Origin: Hanleya hanleyi
Lineage: Eukaryota; Mollusca; Polyplacophora; Lepidopleurida; Hanleyidae
NCBI GenBank assembly: GCA_036873755.1
Contig: JAVTVY010017356.1
Coordinates: forward strand, 1 to 64,000
DNA length: 64,000 nt
Direction of reading: 5' to 3'
Shown here piece after piece: positions 32,648 to 43,595 of the stretch. The stretch's first letter is position 1. Each line of letters begins with the position of its first letter. The translations under genes and the position numbers were made by a program. Under the pieces are notes generated by a model. That model saw only the letters and a list, made by a program, of their open reading frames with translations, was not told where the DNA came from and made no database searches.

Positions 32648-33075
32648 CACTTGACTGCCAAACAGCCTCAAATTATCACTTGAGTGCCTGCAATACAATC
32701 CCAAATTAAAACTTGACCACATACCAAACATTCCCAAATTTCTACTCGACTACCTGCCAAACATCCCGAATTGACTACCCCCCAAATTGACTACGTTACC
32801 GTTGTTAATTGGTGTATTACGTTGATTACAAGGGGGGGGGGGGAGTCGAGGTAGGGCATTTATTTCCTACCTCGACACCCCCCTCCTGCCCTGTAATCAA
32901 CCTAATTAATCAATTAACAACGGTAACGAGCCCTTGTGTCCCCAAATATCCACTTGACAACTGCCAAACAACCATAATTATCCATTTGACTATACCTGCC
33001 AAACATCCCCAAATATCCACTTGACTACCTTGCAAACATCCTAAAATACCACCGGACTATCTGCAAAACAGTTTC
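32648..33075. repeat. Degenerate minisatellite (about 35 bp) with an inserted foldback
   Basis: Repeated words CCACTTGACTACCTGCCAAA and CATCCCCAAATAT occur through the segment. A hairpin-forming insert at about 32796-32928 has inverted ends CGTTACCGTTGTTAATTG. A diverged relative of that foldback lies at about 33970-34097. Confidence 0.7.
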
Positions 33076-33241
33076 TTCTCCTGTCGGGTAACATATTTGT
33101 CAGAATTACATAGAATTCCTTCTGTCCAAACCGTCTGGTGTTTAACAGAACCCAAACAAGTGTTTTCCAAGGATCTTTATGATAAAACACTAATTCTACC
33201 TGTATTATGTTAAATTACGGATGTTGTTCTATTCTGTATAG

Positions 33242-33301
33242 GTATTGAGCCCACTACAACACCATATGTCCCATGTCAGGGGGACGGTTGTAACAGTGTT
33301 G
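33242..33301 (+). CDS. Immunoglobulin-superfamily gene, 60-base Cys/Thr linker exon
   Basis: Sixty bases in phase 1-1, with acceptor TTCTGTATAG and donor GTTG|GTGAGT. They encode IEPTTTPYVPCQGDGCNSV, a short stalk with two cysteines and possible O-glycosylation sites. The phase agrees with the Ig exon before it and the last exon after it. Confidence 0.7.
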
Positions 33302-33586
33302 GTGAGTACCAAAAAATCGTATGTTCCTGACGGTATAAAACACATTGACCATAAACTAAAATGGTACCATAAAGAAAAATGATAACGAAAACCGCAATTC
33401 AATCGGTTTGGTCTTCCAGTTTCTTATTTCATTCCCCTCATATCACGACATGAGTTTCGAGTTTGTCTTGTACACTTTATCGTTACTGGTTTTGCTATGA
33501 TAGTTGGTCCTCTTAATATGATTTGTCTTCCCTTTGACTCGACTTCATAGTATTATTAAACACGATAAATGACATTTTTATTTCAG

Positions 33587-33678
33587 ATGGCCCTGGTGGA
33601 GCTGCAACTGTAGCCATTTCAGCGTCAGCAATAGCGGCCCAAGTTATACTTTTCTTAATCACAATGTGTATTCTGTAG
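33587..33678 (+). CDS. Immunoglobulin-superfamily gene, last exon with GPI-signal-like tail
   Basis: The acceptor TTTTTATTTCAG leads into 92 coding bases ending at TAG (33676-33678). The product is a small-residue segment (GPGGAATVAISASA) followed by a hydrophobic run (VILFLITMCIL) that ends at the stop with no cytoplasmic residues. That layout is typical of a GPI-attachment signal: cleavage near the Gly/Ala/Ser segment, then attachment to the outer membrane leaflet. A plain transmembrane anchor is the alternative. It follows in phase from the linker exon. Confidence 0.72.
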
Positions 33679-35313
33679 CAGTAAATGTTCGTACCTTCGA
33701 CGAAACAAGTAAAACCGAACTGTGTATGTGCATAGCTGAAATGACTCACTGTTAGATCCTGGCTGATAATCCATTATTCCGTTCAAGACAGGCAGGTGGA
33801 CTGGAATTCCTTGGCCATCAAATCAAAACATCCAGGGGAGATAACCAATCTAAAGATACACGTTTAACAGACTGATGGCATATGACGACAGTTGAGGTTA
33901 TAAATATCTATGTCAATATGTCTATGATTAACCCTTGGAGTTTGAAAACCTTCTACCCACAGGGGCTTCTTGGCGTTGTTAATTCTTTAATTCGGTTTAT
34001 TGGGAGTCGAGTTAACGGATAAAGGACACTTCTTTCATTTTCTCCACCCCCCACTTCCCCCAATAAGCCTAATTAACCAGTTGATAACGGTAACCAACCT
34101 ATGTGCTGATATTCTCATATTCTCCCGAATACCTACTCAGTGAAGTTAGTGAAACCAATGAACTCAAAAGAGGTTAGTTAAAGCCAACGAAGGATATCGG
34201 TGATATTCACAAACTTATTTACTGCTGAGTTACCTCCCTTGATTCAGATAACTGGCTGTTTAACGTTATCGTATTTACGTTGAAATTTCTGATGAATTTC
34301 TTTTTTGTTCAAGTCCAAGTTGGACTCTTTCACATTGTATTGTGAAGTCTTTTTAATACATTGTTTAATATATTGCTGATTAGCTCGCTAGAGAGCTGGT
34401 AATCATTTCGTAGCGATTGAAATCATCATACTCTGCTTCAGTATGTGCATACTGTAGCATGAGAATCATCAAATGATGATAGATATAATTACACTAATTG
34501 AGATTTATTCAAATTATTTGATTATAAGTCAGTCCTCATAATCCCACAGTGTAACTCGTACAATTACCATCAGACTGACACTCATTAAGGTCGATGATTC
34601 TTTGAATACCGGAAAACCAGACATAAAGACAGAGCAATTGATAATTCCGAATTCAATTCACCCAATTGAAGACCCAACTGCTTGACATTTTTTATCATAT
34701 ATGTAAATTGTATATTGTTTGTTCATGTACATAAAAATATCCATAGCTTTATGAATTCATGTTAGAGAATATCATTATTTTATTACGGACGTTTATAGTC
34801 AAAGGTATTTTATACGATCCTGATTGTTTATATGTATATAATGATAAAAAGCCATATGTATTTACCGGTTTGTATAGTATATCTGGGACGTTTCAACTAG
34901 TTTAATATCCCTAGTTTCACTTATGTACTTATTCAGTTTTGTTGTACATATTGCATTTCTGGCTCAATGAATAACTATTTGGTTATAGTCAGTTTAAACT
35001 AGACAATAAACCATAGAAACCATAATTGTATATTTAAAAACTTAATCAAACACAATATCTCATTGGTCGTTTTTCGTGCATATATTACATAAGGAGATTC
35101 ATTCAGATCATATTTTTTTAAGTGAAAGATTTAATAAACAGATAATATCGTACCTTTCCACCTTGTAATAGTAGGCATATACTCCTTTCTGTGTACTGAC
35201 ATAAATGTTACACAATGTACTATATATTGTATACTTTGCATAACTAGATTGTCTGCTATAATATTACTCGACTCAGTCTAGAAATGTAGCTATGCCACAG
35301 CACTGTCGCTCTG
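33679..35313 (+). other. 3' flank of the immunoglobulin gene, AT-rich
   Basis: No further gene is seen. AATAAA words occur near 35003 and 35132 and could end the transcript. A diverged copy of a foldback (CGGTTTATTGGGAGTCGAG...AACGGTAAC) lies near 33990-34097. Confidence 0.4.
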
Positions 35314-35317
35314 TTAA

Positions 35318-35878
35318 CCCTACCTGGCCTGGGGGGGGGGGAGGGGAGATGCCCCTCCCCCAGCAAACTTTCTGCGCTATCTTCGGAACGACAAAAAATG
35401 GAGAGCTCAAACTCCGTAACTTTATAGTTTACCAAATTGGGGTAATTTTTTAGCCTATTTGCATAATCCCCCGAGCAGAGGATCATGGGAAAATTCAAGA
35501 TGGCGGCCACGTGGGATCCCAGAAAAATGATGTTTTTATCATATTTCTTCAAAATTTCTGCTTTTCTGCTATGAAAAGTGGGCAAAACTATTTTATTTCA
35601 CGCCACATTAATATTTACTAATTTATCATGCAGTTTTTGAGGAGAAATGGCAGAAATACAAAATTCGGAAAATCTGAGTGAAAAATCGACCAAAAAATGC
35701 CGTTTTGGAAAATAACGTCATTGGATTTTTTTACATTCTCTAGTAGAGCTTGACCCAAGGGTATTGTGTGGTAAGTTTCAGCCCCCTAGCTCAAGGGGTA
35801 AGAAAACTAATTAGGGGGGGGGACGAAATCCCCCCCCCCCCAAGGCCACAACAGGCCCCAAAAAGCCCAGACCAGGGG
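35318..35878 (-). mobile_element. piggyBac-like MITE, copy B
   Basis: The same family as copy A but inverted. The left end CCCTACCTGGCCTGGG follows TTAA (35314-35317); the right flank reads TCAA (35879-35882), one change from TTAA. G and C runs near both ends are longer than in copy A. The interior has the CAAGATGGCGGCCACG motif. Confidence 0.82.
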
Positions 35879-35882
35879 TCAA

Positions 35883-36659
35883 TGCAAACAGTGCTCAGGC
35901 TTCGCGACAAGTTCAGATTTCTAATATTGCGTGTATACGTTCCAAATCAGTCTGATTAAAATAATACTTGGATTTTTTTTAACGATGCCCATGTATCTTG
36001 TGTGCTTGGCTTCGAATATGAACTGCTGCATATTCTCCTGCTTACACATTTGATCACTGCAGGTAATACATCTCTCCTGTATTCTTCCTTGTAATAAATT
36101 GACGGCCGAATATAGCAAACTAGAAGGAGGACAGTTTATTGACGATTCGGGTTTAGTGGTGCGGTTGACGTACCAGATTGAAATAGTACCTGTGAAGGAA
36201 GTTTAGACCAAACAAGTCTTTATAATGTGCATCATTTTAAAAGCAAATAAATGTTGTCTTTAACAAATATGCGATGGTTCCCTTTTTAGCTGCGGAGATA
36301 GCACAAGAAATAACTTGTGCCCAATCCTCTTGCTATACGGGCAGTAAAATGTTTACAACAACAGCTGCAGAGATACAAATAGTCGTTTGATTGGCAGAGA
36401 TCCTATCTTTGATCTTGAAATATGCCTGCTAATATTAACTAGAGAACTAGATTACATTAACATAGCACGGCACATGAGAGCATCGATATAGCCCTTTCCG
36501 GAAAGTGTATGATCTCCCCCTGAATAACTGCCGCTCTTTAAAGTTAGAGGTATGAAACACCACTTCCGGGAAGTAGTTGCCTCGGTTTCACTTTTACCAA
36601 AGGCACCCGCAATTATTTTGAAAAAATTGATAAACTATTCCAGAATATCTGTTTGAAAT
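35883..36659. other. Unassigned non-coding stretch
   Basis: No gene or clear repeat is seen between the two inverted MITE copies. Confidence 0.4.
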
Positions 36660-37188
36660 GGCCCTCCTTACCAAACTTTCTGCGCTATCTCCGGAACGAC
36701 AAAAAATGGAGAGCTGTAACTCCTTGACTTTATATTTTATCATATTGGGGTCATTTTGAGCCTATTTGCATAATCCCCCGAGGATCATGGGTAAATTCAA
36801 GATGGCGGCCAGAAAATTGATGTTTTTGTCATATTTCTTCAAAATTTCTGCTTTTCAGCGATTAAAAGGGGGCAAAAACTATATTTTATTTCACATCACA
36901 TTAATATTTACAAATTTATCATGCAGTTTTTGCGGAGAAATAGCATAAATAAAAAATTCGGAAAATCCGACCGAAAAATCGACCAAAAAATGCCGTCAAC
37001 GTGACGTCATCAAAGCGGCCATGTTGGATTTTTTTACATTTTCTGGTAGATCTTGACACAAGGGTATAGTGTGGCAAGTTTCAGCCCCCTAGCTCAAGGG
37101 GTAAGAAAAATAATTAGGGGGGGGGGATTTCGCCCCCCCCCCAACTCCCAGGCCAGGATACGTCCCAAACAGCCCAGGCCTGATAGGG
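36660..37188 (-). mobile_element. piggyBac-like MITE, copy C, one end lost
   Basis: Matches copy B from ACTTTCTGCGCTATCTCCGG onward and ends CAGGCCTGATAGGG next to TTAA (37189-37192). The left terminal inverted repeat is missing, so the copy is truncated at about 36660. Confidence 0.8.
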
Positions 37189-37192
37189 TTAA

Positions 37193-37724
37193 AGCATTTC
37201 CTCAGAGATGAAAAGTCCGGATGATCATTTCAAGGATATTGTTGAAATGGCCACCAGATCTGAAGGAACTGCTTATGATTACGGTATCACCGTGCATTCA
37301 CAACCAAGGCAGCATGTATGCGTGCTCACACAAATGTCAAAGTGGACTGGTCACTAAGGGACAATAAACATTTTATCACCCTAGTTGCAGGCACCAAAGT
37401 GAAATAATTGTCGCATATTACACATTCTTGTCCCCAGATTATCAACCAGCCCAAAAATCTGGTTTTCAATCATATATAGGAGACCACGAGTTCTGCTTCA
37501 AAACAAACAAACATGTAATAATTTTAATGCCAGGTGTAGTTGCAAACCTTCAGGTAATTTTGCTCATGTATGTGCAAATGTGTGCACTTCATCAAACGGT
37601 GGTCATACGCAAACAGCAAGGTCTCGGTCTCAGTATAAATCTAGCTGACACTTGCTCTTTCAGGAGGGAGTAGTGGTTGTTCACACTCCACTTATTTCCT
37701 CTGTTGATAAAGCTTCCACGCTCA
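37193..37724. other. Non-coding stretch
   Basis: No supported gene. A short PDZ-like string (VVIRKQQGLGLSI) near 37600-37640 is too short and has no usable exon borders. Confidence 0.4.
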
Positions 37725-37965
37725 TAAACATTGAAACAATTAGAGAAAGATTTGGCTGACCACACTGACAGAAAATTCGTCTTTTACTTGATTTACGATT
37801 CGGATTTGACATTGGTGTTCGTAATCTTCCTACACAGTCGTATGTGTGCAGAAACCTTTCATCTGCCAGATCTCATCCCGACACCACTTCCAAATTATGA
37901 AATGAAGTTACGCAAAGGGTATCTCTCCGGCCGTTATGTGGTTCACCATTCAAGATATACAGGTT
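37725..37965 (+). pseudogene. DIRS-like retroelement, N-terminal reverse transcriptase relic
   Basis: Two frames together give LEKDLADHTDRKFVFYL, then RFGFDIGV and VCRNLSSARSHPDTT, then LRKGYLSGRY. This is the series found at the start of the reverse transcriptase region of DIRS-type elements (short helix, GFDIG, KNL-SA---P, then KGYL-GP). It is broken by at least two frame changes. It belongs with the fragment at 38600; about 600 bases of unrelated DNA have replaced the palm domain. Confidence 0.65.
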
Positions 37966-38304
37966 CCGTCCAGTGGGTATTGCAACAGTAAAATATTAAG
38001 GAGAGAAACACTTTGTCCTTGATCTGTCTTCTTTCCACAATAGCACCTAGCATGGAAGTATCAACAACTTAATCAGTAACGATTAGTTTTCGATCAAATC
38101 TGTAAAGATATATCAGGCCATAAACAACCTTCGTGAGTTCGGGACTGGGACGTGGCTCTATAATTACAACGCATATAAGGAAAGTGGGAAGAGGTGCCGA
38201 CATACTGACAGAGCCACATGACTTCACAGTATAGTCTTCTGGTTAATCTATTCTAAAGCACATACCAAGAATCTAACGATTCGTGATATGTGTTTTATCT
38301 CAGG

Positions 38305-38445
38305 TACGCTTTTGTTGTACCTGTTCATGTGGCAACTTGGATGGCATGAACACACTGCCCCTAGCACCGGCATAAGAGGTATTAGATACAAATCTAGAGA
38401 GCTGTGATAGAAATGCTCTGACAACTCGTATATTGGTAATTGGTA
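38305..38445 (+). repeat. Dispersed repeat R1, copy 1
   Basis: Shared words with three other copies: CTTTTGTTGTACCTGTTCAT, CCCCTAGCACCGGCATAAGA and ATTAGATACAAATC. Other copies are at 44395, 46690 (inverted) and 48970. No coding role is apparent. Confidence 0.65.
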
Positions 38446-38599
38446 TAAAATAGACGTAACGGACGAGTTCAATGTGACTCCCACAGACCCCAACCTTTGG
38501 CACTTGTATGGTTTAACAGGTGTATTATGTTTGGGTGCGTATGGCATTCGGTTCACGCTCCAACCCTAAACTGTTTGATGCTCTGTCTCAAGCCTTATG

Positions 38600-39125
38600 C
38601 TAGATAAGCAGCGAACCATGGCAATAGATGCATTCACCATTTAGTAGATGATTTATTGAGATTAGAACGCCCCCACCTCATCACAATACGTCCTGGAAAT
38701 CATTCACGTTCTACTCTCTGAAGTTTTCCACACCTTCATATAAAACATTTTGGGCTGACAATATCTTGGGGTTCTTTGGCATCATTTTAGACTCCGCCGT
38801 TTTGGAAGCTAGGCTCCCACAGTATTATATAGACAGGATTGTTGGATTTATTAAACAATTCTGTCAGTATCCAGCATTTTCAGATGGAAGTTTTAGTCTC
38901 TTTGATCACATAAAGTGCAAGCCAAATCATACTACCCGGCATGAGCATTTGTATCGTATCTGCTAGATCAAGCTAGTCAAGTGTCATATCTCCATCATAC
39001 TGTATATATCGCCATGGAGGCTAGGAAAGACTTGAAAATGTTGCGGAAATTCCTCCCAAACTGGAATGGCATACACATGTTCTCGGACGACACTTATTCA
39101 CATAATTTTAGCGGCTGTAAGAATG
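38600..39125 (+). pseudogene. DIRS-like retroelement, RT active-site and RNase H relic
   Basis: IHHLVDDLLRLERP (near 38625-38670) matches the catalytic HLLDDFL region of DIRS-type reverse transcriptases. It is followed in order by FFGIILDSAVLEARLPQYYI (38770-38830), the start of the connection region, and by EARKDLKMLRKFLPNWNG (39016-39070), the RNase H entry. Several frames are needed and stops intervene. The order and spacing support one decayed element in the plus direction. No tyrosine recombinase remains. Confidence 0.7.
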
Positions 39126-39166
39126 ACCTGGCCGATGCTCTCTCTCTCTCTCTCTCTCTCTCTCAC

Positions 39167-39542
39167 CGCACTGCGGTGGTCTGATGGTTAGAGCGTCGGC
39201 CTCGTAAGCGGTAGGTACTGGGTTCGATCCCAGGCCGGGTCATACCTAAGACTTGAAAAATGGAACTTGTTGCTCCCTCGCTTACGCTCAGCATTAAGAG
39301 GATAGAACAAGGACTGGTTCGCTCGGTGTCAGTATAATGTGACTGAGTGGGGTGTCATGTCTGCCTACGGCATGATATTTCAGTGGGACAGCACTATAAA
39401 ATGGCAGCATTAGATCTGCTCTGTTACAAGTAGGTACCCCTGCCCCTCCCCCTCCCCCTCCCCTCCCTTCCCTTCCCCGTCGTGATATAGCTGAAAAAAT
39501 GTTGAAAGCGACGTTAAACCCTATTCACTCACTCACTCACTC
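39167..39542 (+). mobile_element. tRNA-Thr-derived SINE, near full length
   Basis: The head folds like a tRNA with loop CTCGTAA (anticodon CGT, Thr) and box B GGTTCGATCCC. A body of about 200 bases follows, then a C-rich stretch, then the tail GTCGTGATATAGCTGAAAAA with GCGACGTTAAACCC and (CTCA)n. It is embedded in a CT microsatellite (39138-39164 and 39541-39556), which probably was the target. Confidence 0.85.
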
Positions 39543-39658
39543 TCTCTCTCTCTCTATTTCAGTTGCTGCGCTTCAGACTTCTTGCACTGCTAGCCGTCCA
39601 GACCCACACTGCATGCCCTCTCAAGGCAAGGTGATGGTTGACTGAAGTCGGTTGTTTG

Positions 39659-39884
39659 GTACGGCGTATTACGTTTGATACACCAGTACTTGCCAGATAT
39701 GACCGAAGTTAAGCGACGTTTGAACCTGGTCAATACTTGGATGGGTGACCGGGTGCTGTTCTAGCTAGGCTGATCAGCGTCGAGAATATTAGAAACTGTT
39801 GGCACTCTGGTCTCCTTGCACATGCCGGTCTCATCGTGATACGAATGGGGAAAAAACATGTTGAAAACGACGTTAAATCATACT
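39659..39884 (+). mobile_element. 5S rRNA-derived SINE (SINE3-like)
   Basis: The head ACGGCGTATTACGTTTGATA, then GACCGAAGTTAAGCGACGTT and TACTTGGATGGGTGACCG, clearly comes from 5S rRNA, with about 11 bases lost before GGGTGCTG. The 3' end has the ACGACGTTAAA tail shared with the tRNA-Thr SINE, without a clear (CTCA)n. Internal pol III control elements of the 5S type are partly preserved. Confidence 0.85.
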
Positions 39885-40954
39885 GGATTCAGTTGTTAAC
39901 GAGCTATGGAACCATAATATTAGTAACAATACACACAATATATACACGTCTGAGATAGATTCGCTCTTCAAATGCCTTGTCATGTATGGAGTTGAGTGCT
40001 CGCAGACGAACCGTCCATTGATGACTGAAGGTACAATAATTTTTTCGTGACATATTGATTCAAAACGTTGAAGTTTAAACATGCAAATATTCCTACATGA
40101 CGGGCATTCGACATTTCGATTTCCGAGCAGGAATCAATAACCCCAGGCTAAGCAGCTGTGCTCAAACCTTTTTCTCAGATTGCAGCTGATCCTCAATTCC
40201 GTTCAAAGGTGTCAGGTTGGACCTTTACCGAAGTTCAGTCGACTTCAGGCATCTGTGGAGAGAAGTTCTGCTTACATTCTAGCTATCATTTCAGTTCTTG
40301 GGATAAATAAAATATCCGTGCCACTCTATTTAGCTTCAGCTAATACAAAGATGTTTTTCTGCTTCTAAGTCTAGAAATGCTGCTCGAAAATTTAGTAGAA
40401 ATTGTTTATGCACTTAATGTTCATTCAGGGTGAATATTCACTCCTTATATTCACATGTTATTATGTGTAGTATGTTCTGTAGAATTTTACGTTTTTCAAG
40501 GTTTTTCCAATTTAATGTTGGGGGTCAATTTGATCGGACCTCCAATGTATGAGTTTAACATGAGACATGGTATCTGGGGTTTGAAATAGACTTCATGAAG
40601 CCTTGCACTCCAGAGCGAACGTGTGGCCAGTCGAATGCATGAACCAATATTGTTTTTCGAGAAAGCAAAATCTAGGCAAGAACTCAGTCCCAATTTCCGT
40701 TAGTTATGAAGGGAAAGCCCTCTCTAGATATTACCTCTCAGGAAAATGAGTTTTATTAGATCGCATTGGCAGGACAGGAACTCCTCGGGACCCAGTTTCC
40801 GCATAGGGGCGGCAACCCAGTAACCTGTGCTGAAGGATCATCTGACACGGTCCTGCTAATCACCACAAAGGATCCGCAAAGTATCACAACGGACCCCCAA
40901 ATTACCACAAGGGGTTCACAACACACAACAACGGACACTAAAAGGCTTTAAAAG
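39885..40954. other. Non-coding stretch
   Basis: No gene is supported. A segment with ACCACAA and GGACCCC words at 40780-40940 resembles the inverted 44590-44740 region, suggesting another old repeat. Confidence 0.4.
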
Positions 40955-41192
40955 TGTGGGAGAGGGTGGAATTTGGCCTAATGGTACACTTAAAGTTGTT
41001 TCACTCATATGGTGACAGTCAGTTTGGTTGGTGGAGGAAGCCGAGGTACCCGGAGAAAACCACCGCCTGTCGGCAAGTAACTGACAAACTTTCACACACG
41101 GATCCGCTGGGCTCGAACCCGTGCCGGTTCAGCGGTGTGAGACTAGAGGTCACCAACGAAGCGCCTTAGACCAGTCGGCCACCGAGCGCCCC
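40955..41192 (-). mobile_element. tRNA-derived SINE (Leu/Ser-like head), minus strand
   Basis: Read on the minus strand it begins GGGGCGCTCGGTGGCCGACT (box A within), has box B GGTTCGAGCCC, and continues with GGTGGTTTTCTCCGGGTACC TCGGCTTCCTCC, a central domain widespread in invertebrate SINEs. The 3' end near 40955 is not sharply defined. Confidence 0.75.
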
Positions 41193-42889
41193 GACTTTAA
41201 GATGGTTATATTAAGAGTGTCTACCATATTAGAGTCGTGCAATACAACAATTGTTGTATCAAAGATTGTGAAGTATTAACTTTAGCCTATATGTACATCT
41301 ATATGTAGCGTTTCTTCAATGTTTCTACACTAATTTCCCCAAATCATCGATTACATATCTAAATTTAAACATTTACGGGAAAATAACATATGGGCATCCA
41401 GGGCATTGACAAATTTGTGACTTGAGTTTGTCGATCTTTGGTCAAAATTTTGCTGTAAGAATTACAATAGATCAACTGTGAAGCACTACGGGGTGAATTT
41501 GCGCCGTAAGATTGGCAAAACAAAAACCATGCGGATGAGATGCTGAATTAGTACAGCGTGAACTTTCAACATTAGCATATTACTTTTAGAATGACAAAGG
41601 ATTTCGAATGTTCATTTCATCGCAATAGAGAATTTCTTTGCCGGTATGCTGGTCTTGTCCATTACTACGGCTCATACTCGAGCGTAGTCTTTCGATAGCG
41701 CCGTTGTCTTTTGTTGCCGAATGTTTATTCTCATGTAAATCATGTTCCTTTCCACTCCACTTTCCACGAGTTGGTCAGATTATAAAACACTTAAATCACC
41801 CAGCACAACAGACCAGAGCATGTACCACGACGTCAAATTTATCACAACTGTCAATTCGAGGGTTGAGTTTGTGTCGATAGGATTGTTGTGTTTCGAGCCG
41901 AAACAATAAAAAAAAACATTGCTTACATGTGTTCCTCCCTCCCCACAGAAGTGGATTCCCACTCTCCAATTTTCGATCCAACTCTTCCGCGTATTTGTAC
42001 TGGGCCTCGATGAAAAGAAAAAAATGTCTTCAGAGGGAACTAAAAGCGTATTGTTTTCGTCAATGGTCTCCAAGTTCAGTGTGATTAAAATGACACTTGG
42101 ACGGTTTAATCTGAAGAAATCTGACACGACACTTACAGAAAGAAAATTTTGTACTATGGAATAGATGAACAGTGAGATGAGTTATGTCCATTTTATTATA
42201 CCTTTGCAGAAATAAGTCACAAATATCGGGCACGGCTAGTTTCTAACCACGTTCGACCGGTTCGGTATGGAATGATGTATTCTTTCGAGAAGTGTGACTG
42301 AGAGAATTATAGTCCAAATTACCTTACAGGACGATCTGATTGGAGGGGTGTGCATGCCGTATTGTCGAATAATTGTGTTCGTCGAGAGATGAATGGAATT
42401 TCAAGTCGTGTTATATGCATTACATATCGGTGTGTCATTGACAAACCAGGTGCGTTACACCTATCAAGAATGTCAATTTCATCTGCGCGAAGCTCACTGG
42501 GCAGGTTTGTAAAGTCGAGTAATTGTGAAGGTGGAATCGAACCCGCAGTGTATTTGCCTGTCTATTGGGATGTCTTGGTGTAGTGCATGGTGCCCCAGAC
42601 ATTTGTCATCCTTTCAACGGTAAAGGGGCAAATTCTGGACAAAGTTTTTGCTACCTTGAAATGGACATCCGACGATGTTTCTAAAAGTCAACGGCTATCT
42701 ATGAAAGCCCACGCTCAACTAAGAACCATACTATGACGACTATTTTTGTTACATGCAGAAACGGTAGACCAATAAATCGGGATATGATCTTACCACACCA
42801 AAATCACAGGTCATATGATAATTTTCCCTCGATTACTAACAAATTAGTTTAGCGACCTACAATTTAAATATTATTTTTCATACGGAGTA
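41193..42889. other. Non-coding stretch with a partial repeat R2 copy
   Basis: No gene is supported. Bases 41558-41690 match the start of repeat R2 (CGTGAACTTTCAACATTAGC). A box-B-like word near 42530 has no box A. Confidence 0.5.
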
Positions 42890-43595
42890 TAGAAACATTA
42901 TATACTACACTATGAATTATAGCTGTATTTACTAAATATCATGGAACGAGTACAACTTTCCAAAATAATATATAGAAAATATACTCCTTCCAATTGGTAA
43001 AATATATTATATATGCCCTTGTTATATTTAATACGTAATGAGCTATCCTCCTCATTACATGGTCAATATACATGGAATCCCATCTATTTAGCACATTTTC
43101 AAGGGAAGGATGAGCCGAATTTCAGTGCATATAACCAGACATTGAAATTAATTGATTTTAGAAACGAAAGAAGTTAAGTTATCGGGAATCCTAGTCAAGA
43201 AGAGCTGATAGAACAGTTGTTCGTTGCAATTTTTGACAGACAAGACCAAGACGAGATGAGGAAATGAAAATTCCTATCCGGAGCGTTATATAACACCATA
43301 CCTAATGTAGTCCCAAGACTCACACGCCCATAAATGGAAGTATTTAATTGCATGCTTTTGTGATTTACTGCCCTCAATCTCGTGTGGCAAAGGTACTTTT
43401 TAGGGTTAGCTACCAATGCGACCGTTCCGAAAGGTGCCTTTCGCCAAGAAACGTAGTAATGGACAAGACCAGCATACTGCCGAACAAATTCTCTATCGCG
43501 CTGGAATGAACACCCGAAATCCTTTGTCATTCTAAAAGTCATATGCTAATGTTGAAAGTTCACGCTGTTGTAAAAACCGTAATATCCGACACCCC
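42890..43595 (-). repeat. Dispersed repeat R2, about 710 bp, minus orientation
   Basis: Inverted relative to the copy at 61340-62060. It matches along its length, from ATTACGGTTTTTACAACAGC through CAATGTCTGGTTATATGC to TTCCATGATATTTAGTAAAT. It has no open frame shared by both copies. The class is unknown; no clear terminal repeats or target duplications were found. Confidence 0.8.

Noticed and set aside
37430..37670. PDZ-domain exon (VVIRKQQGLGLSI)
   Set aside because: Only about 13 residues fit, the following sequence does not continue the fold, and the nearest donor and acceptor would define an intron of about 30 bases.
42500..42590. tRNA-like gene on the minus strand (box B GGTTCGATTCC)
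   Set aside because: No box A or cloverleaf pairing could be found upstream.
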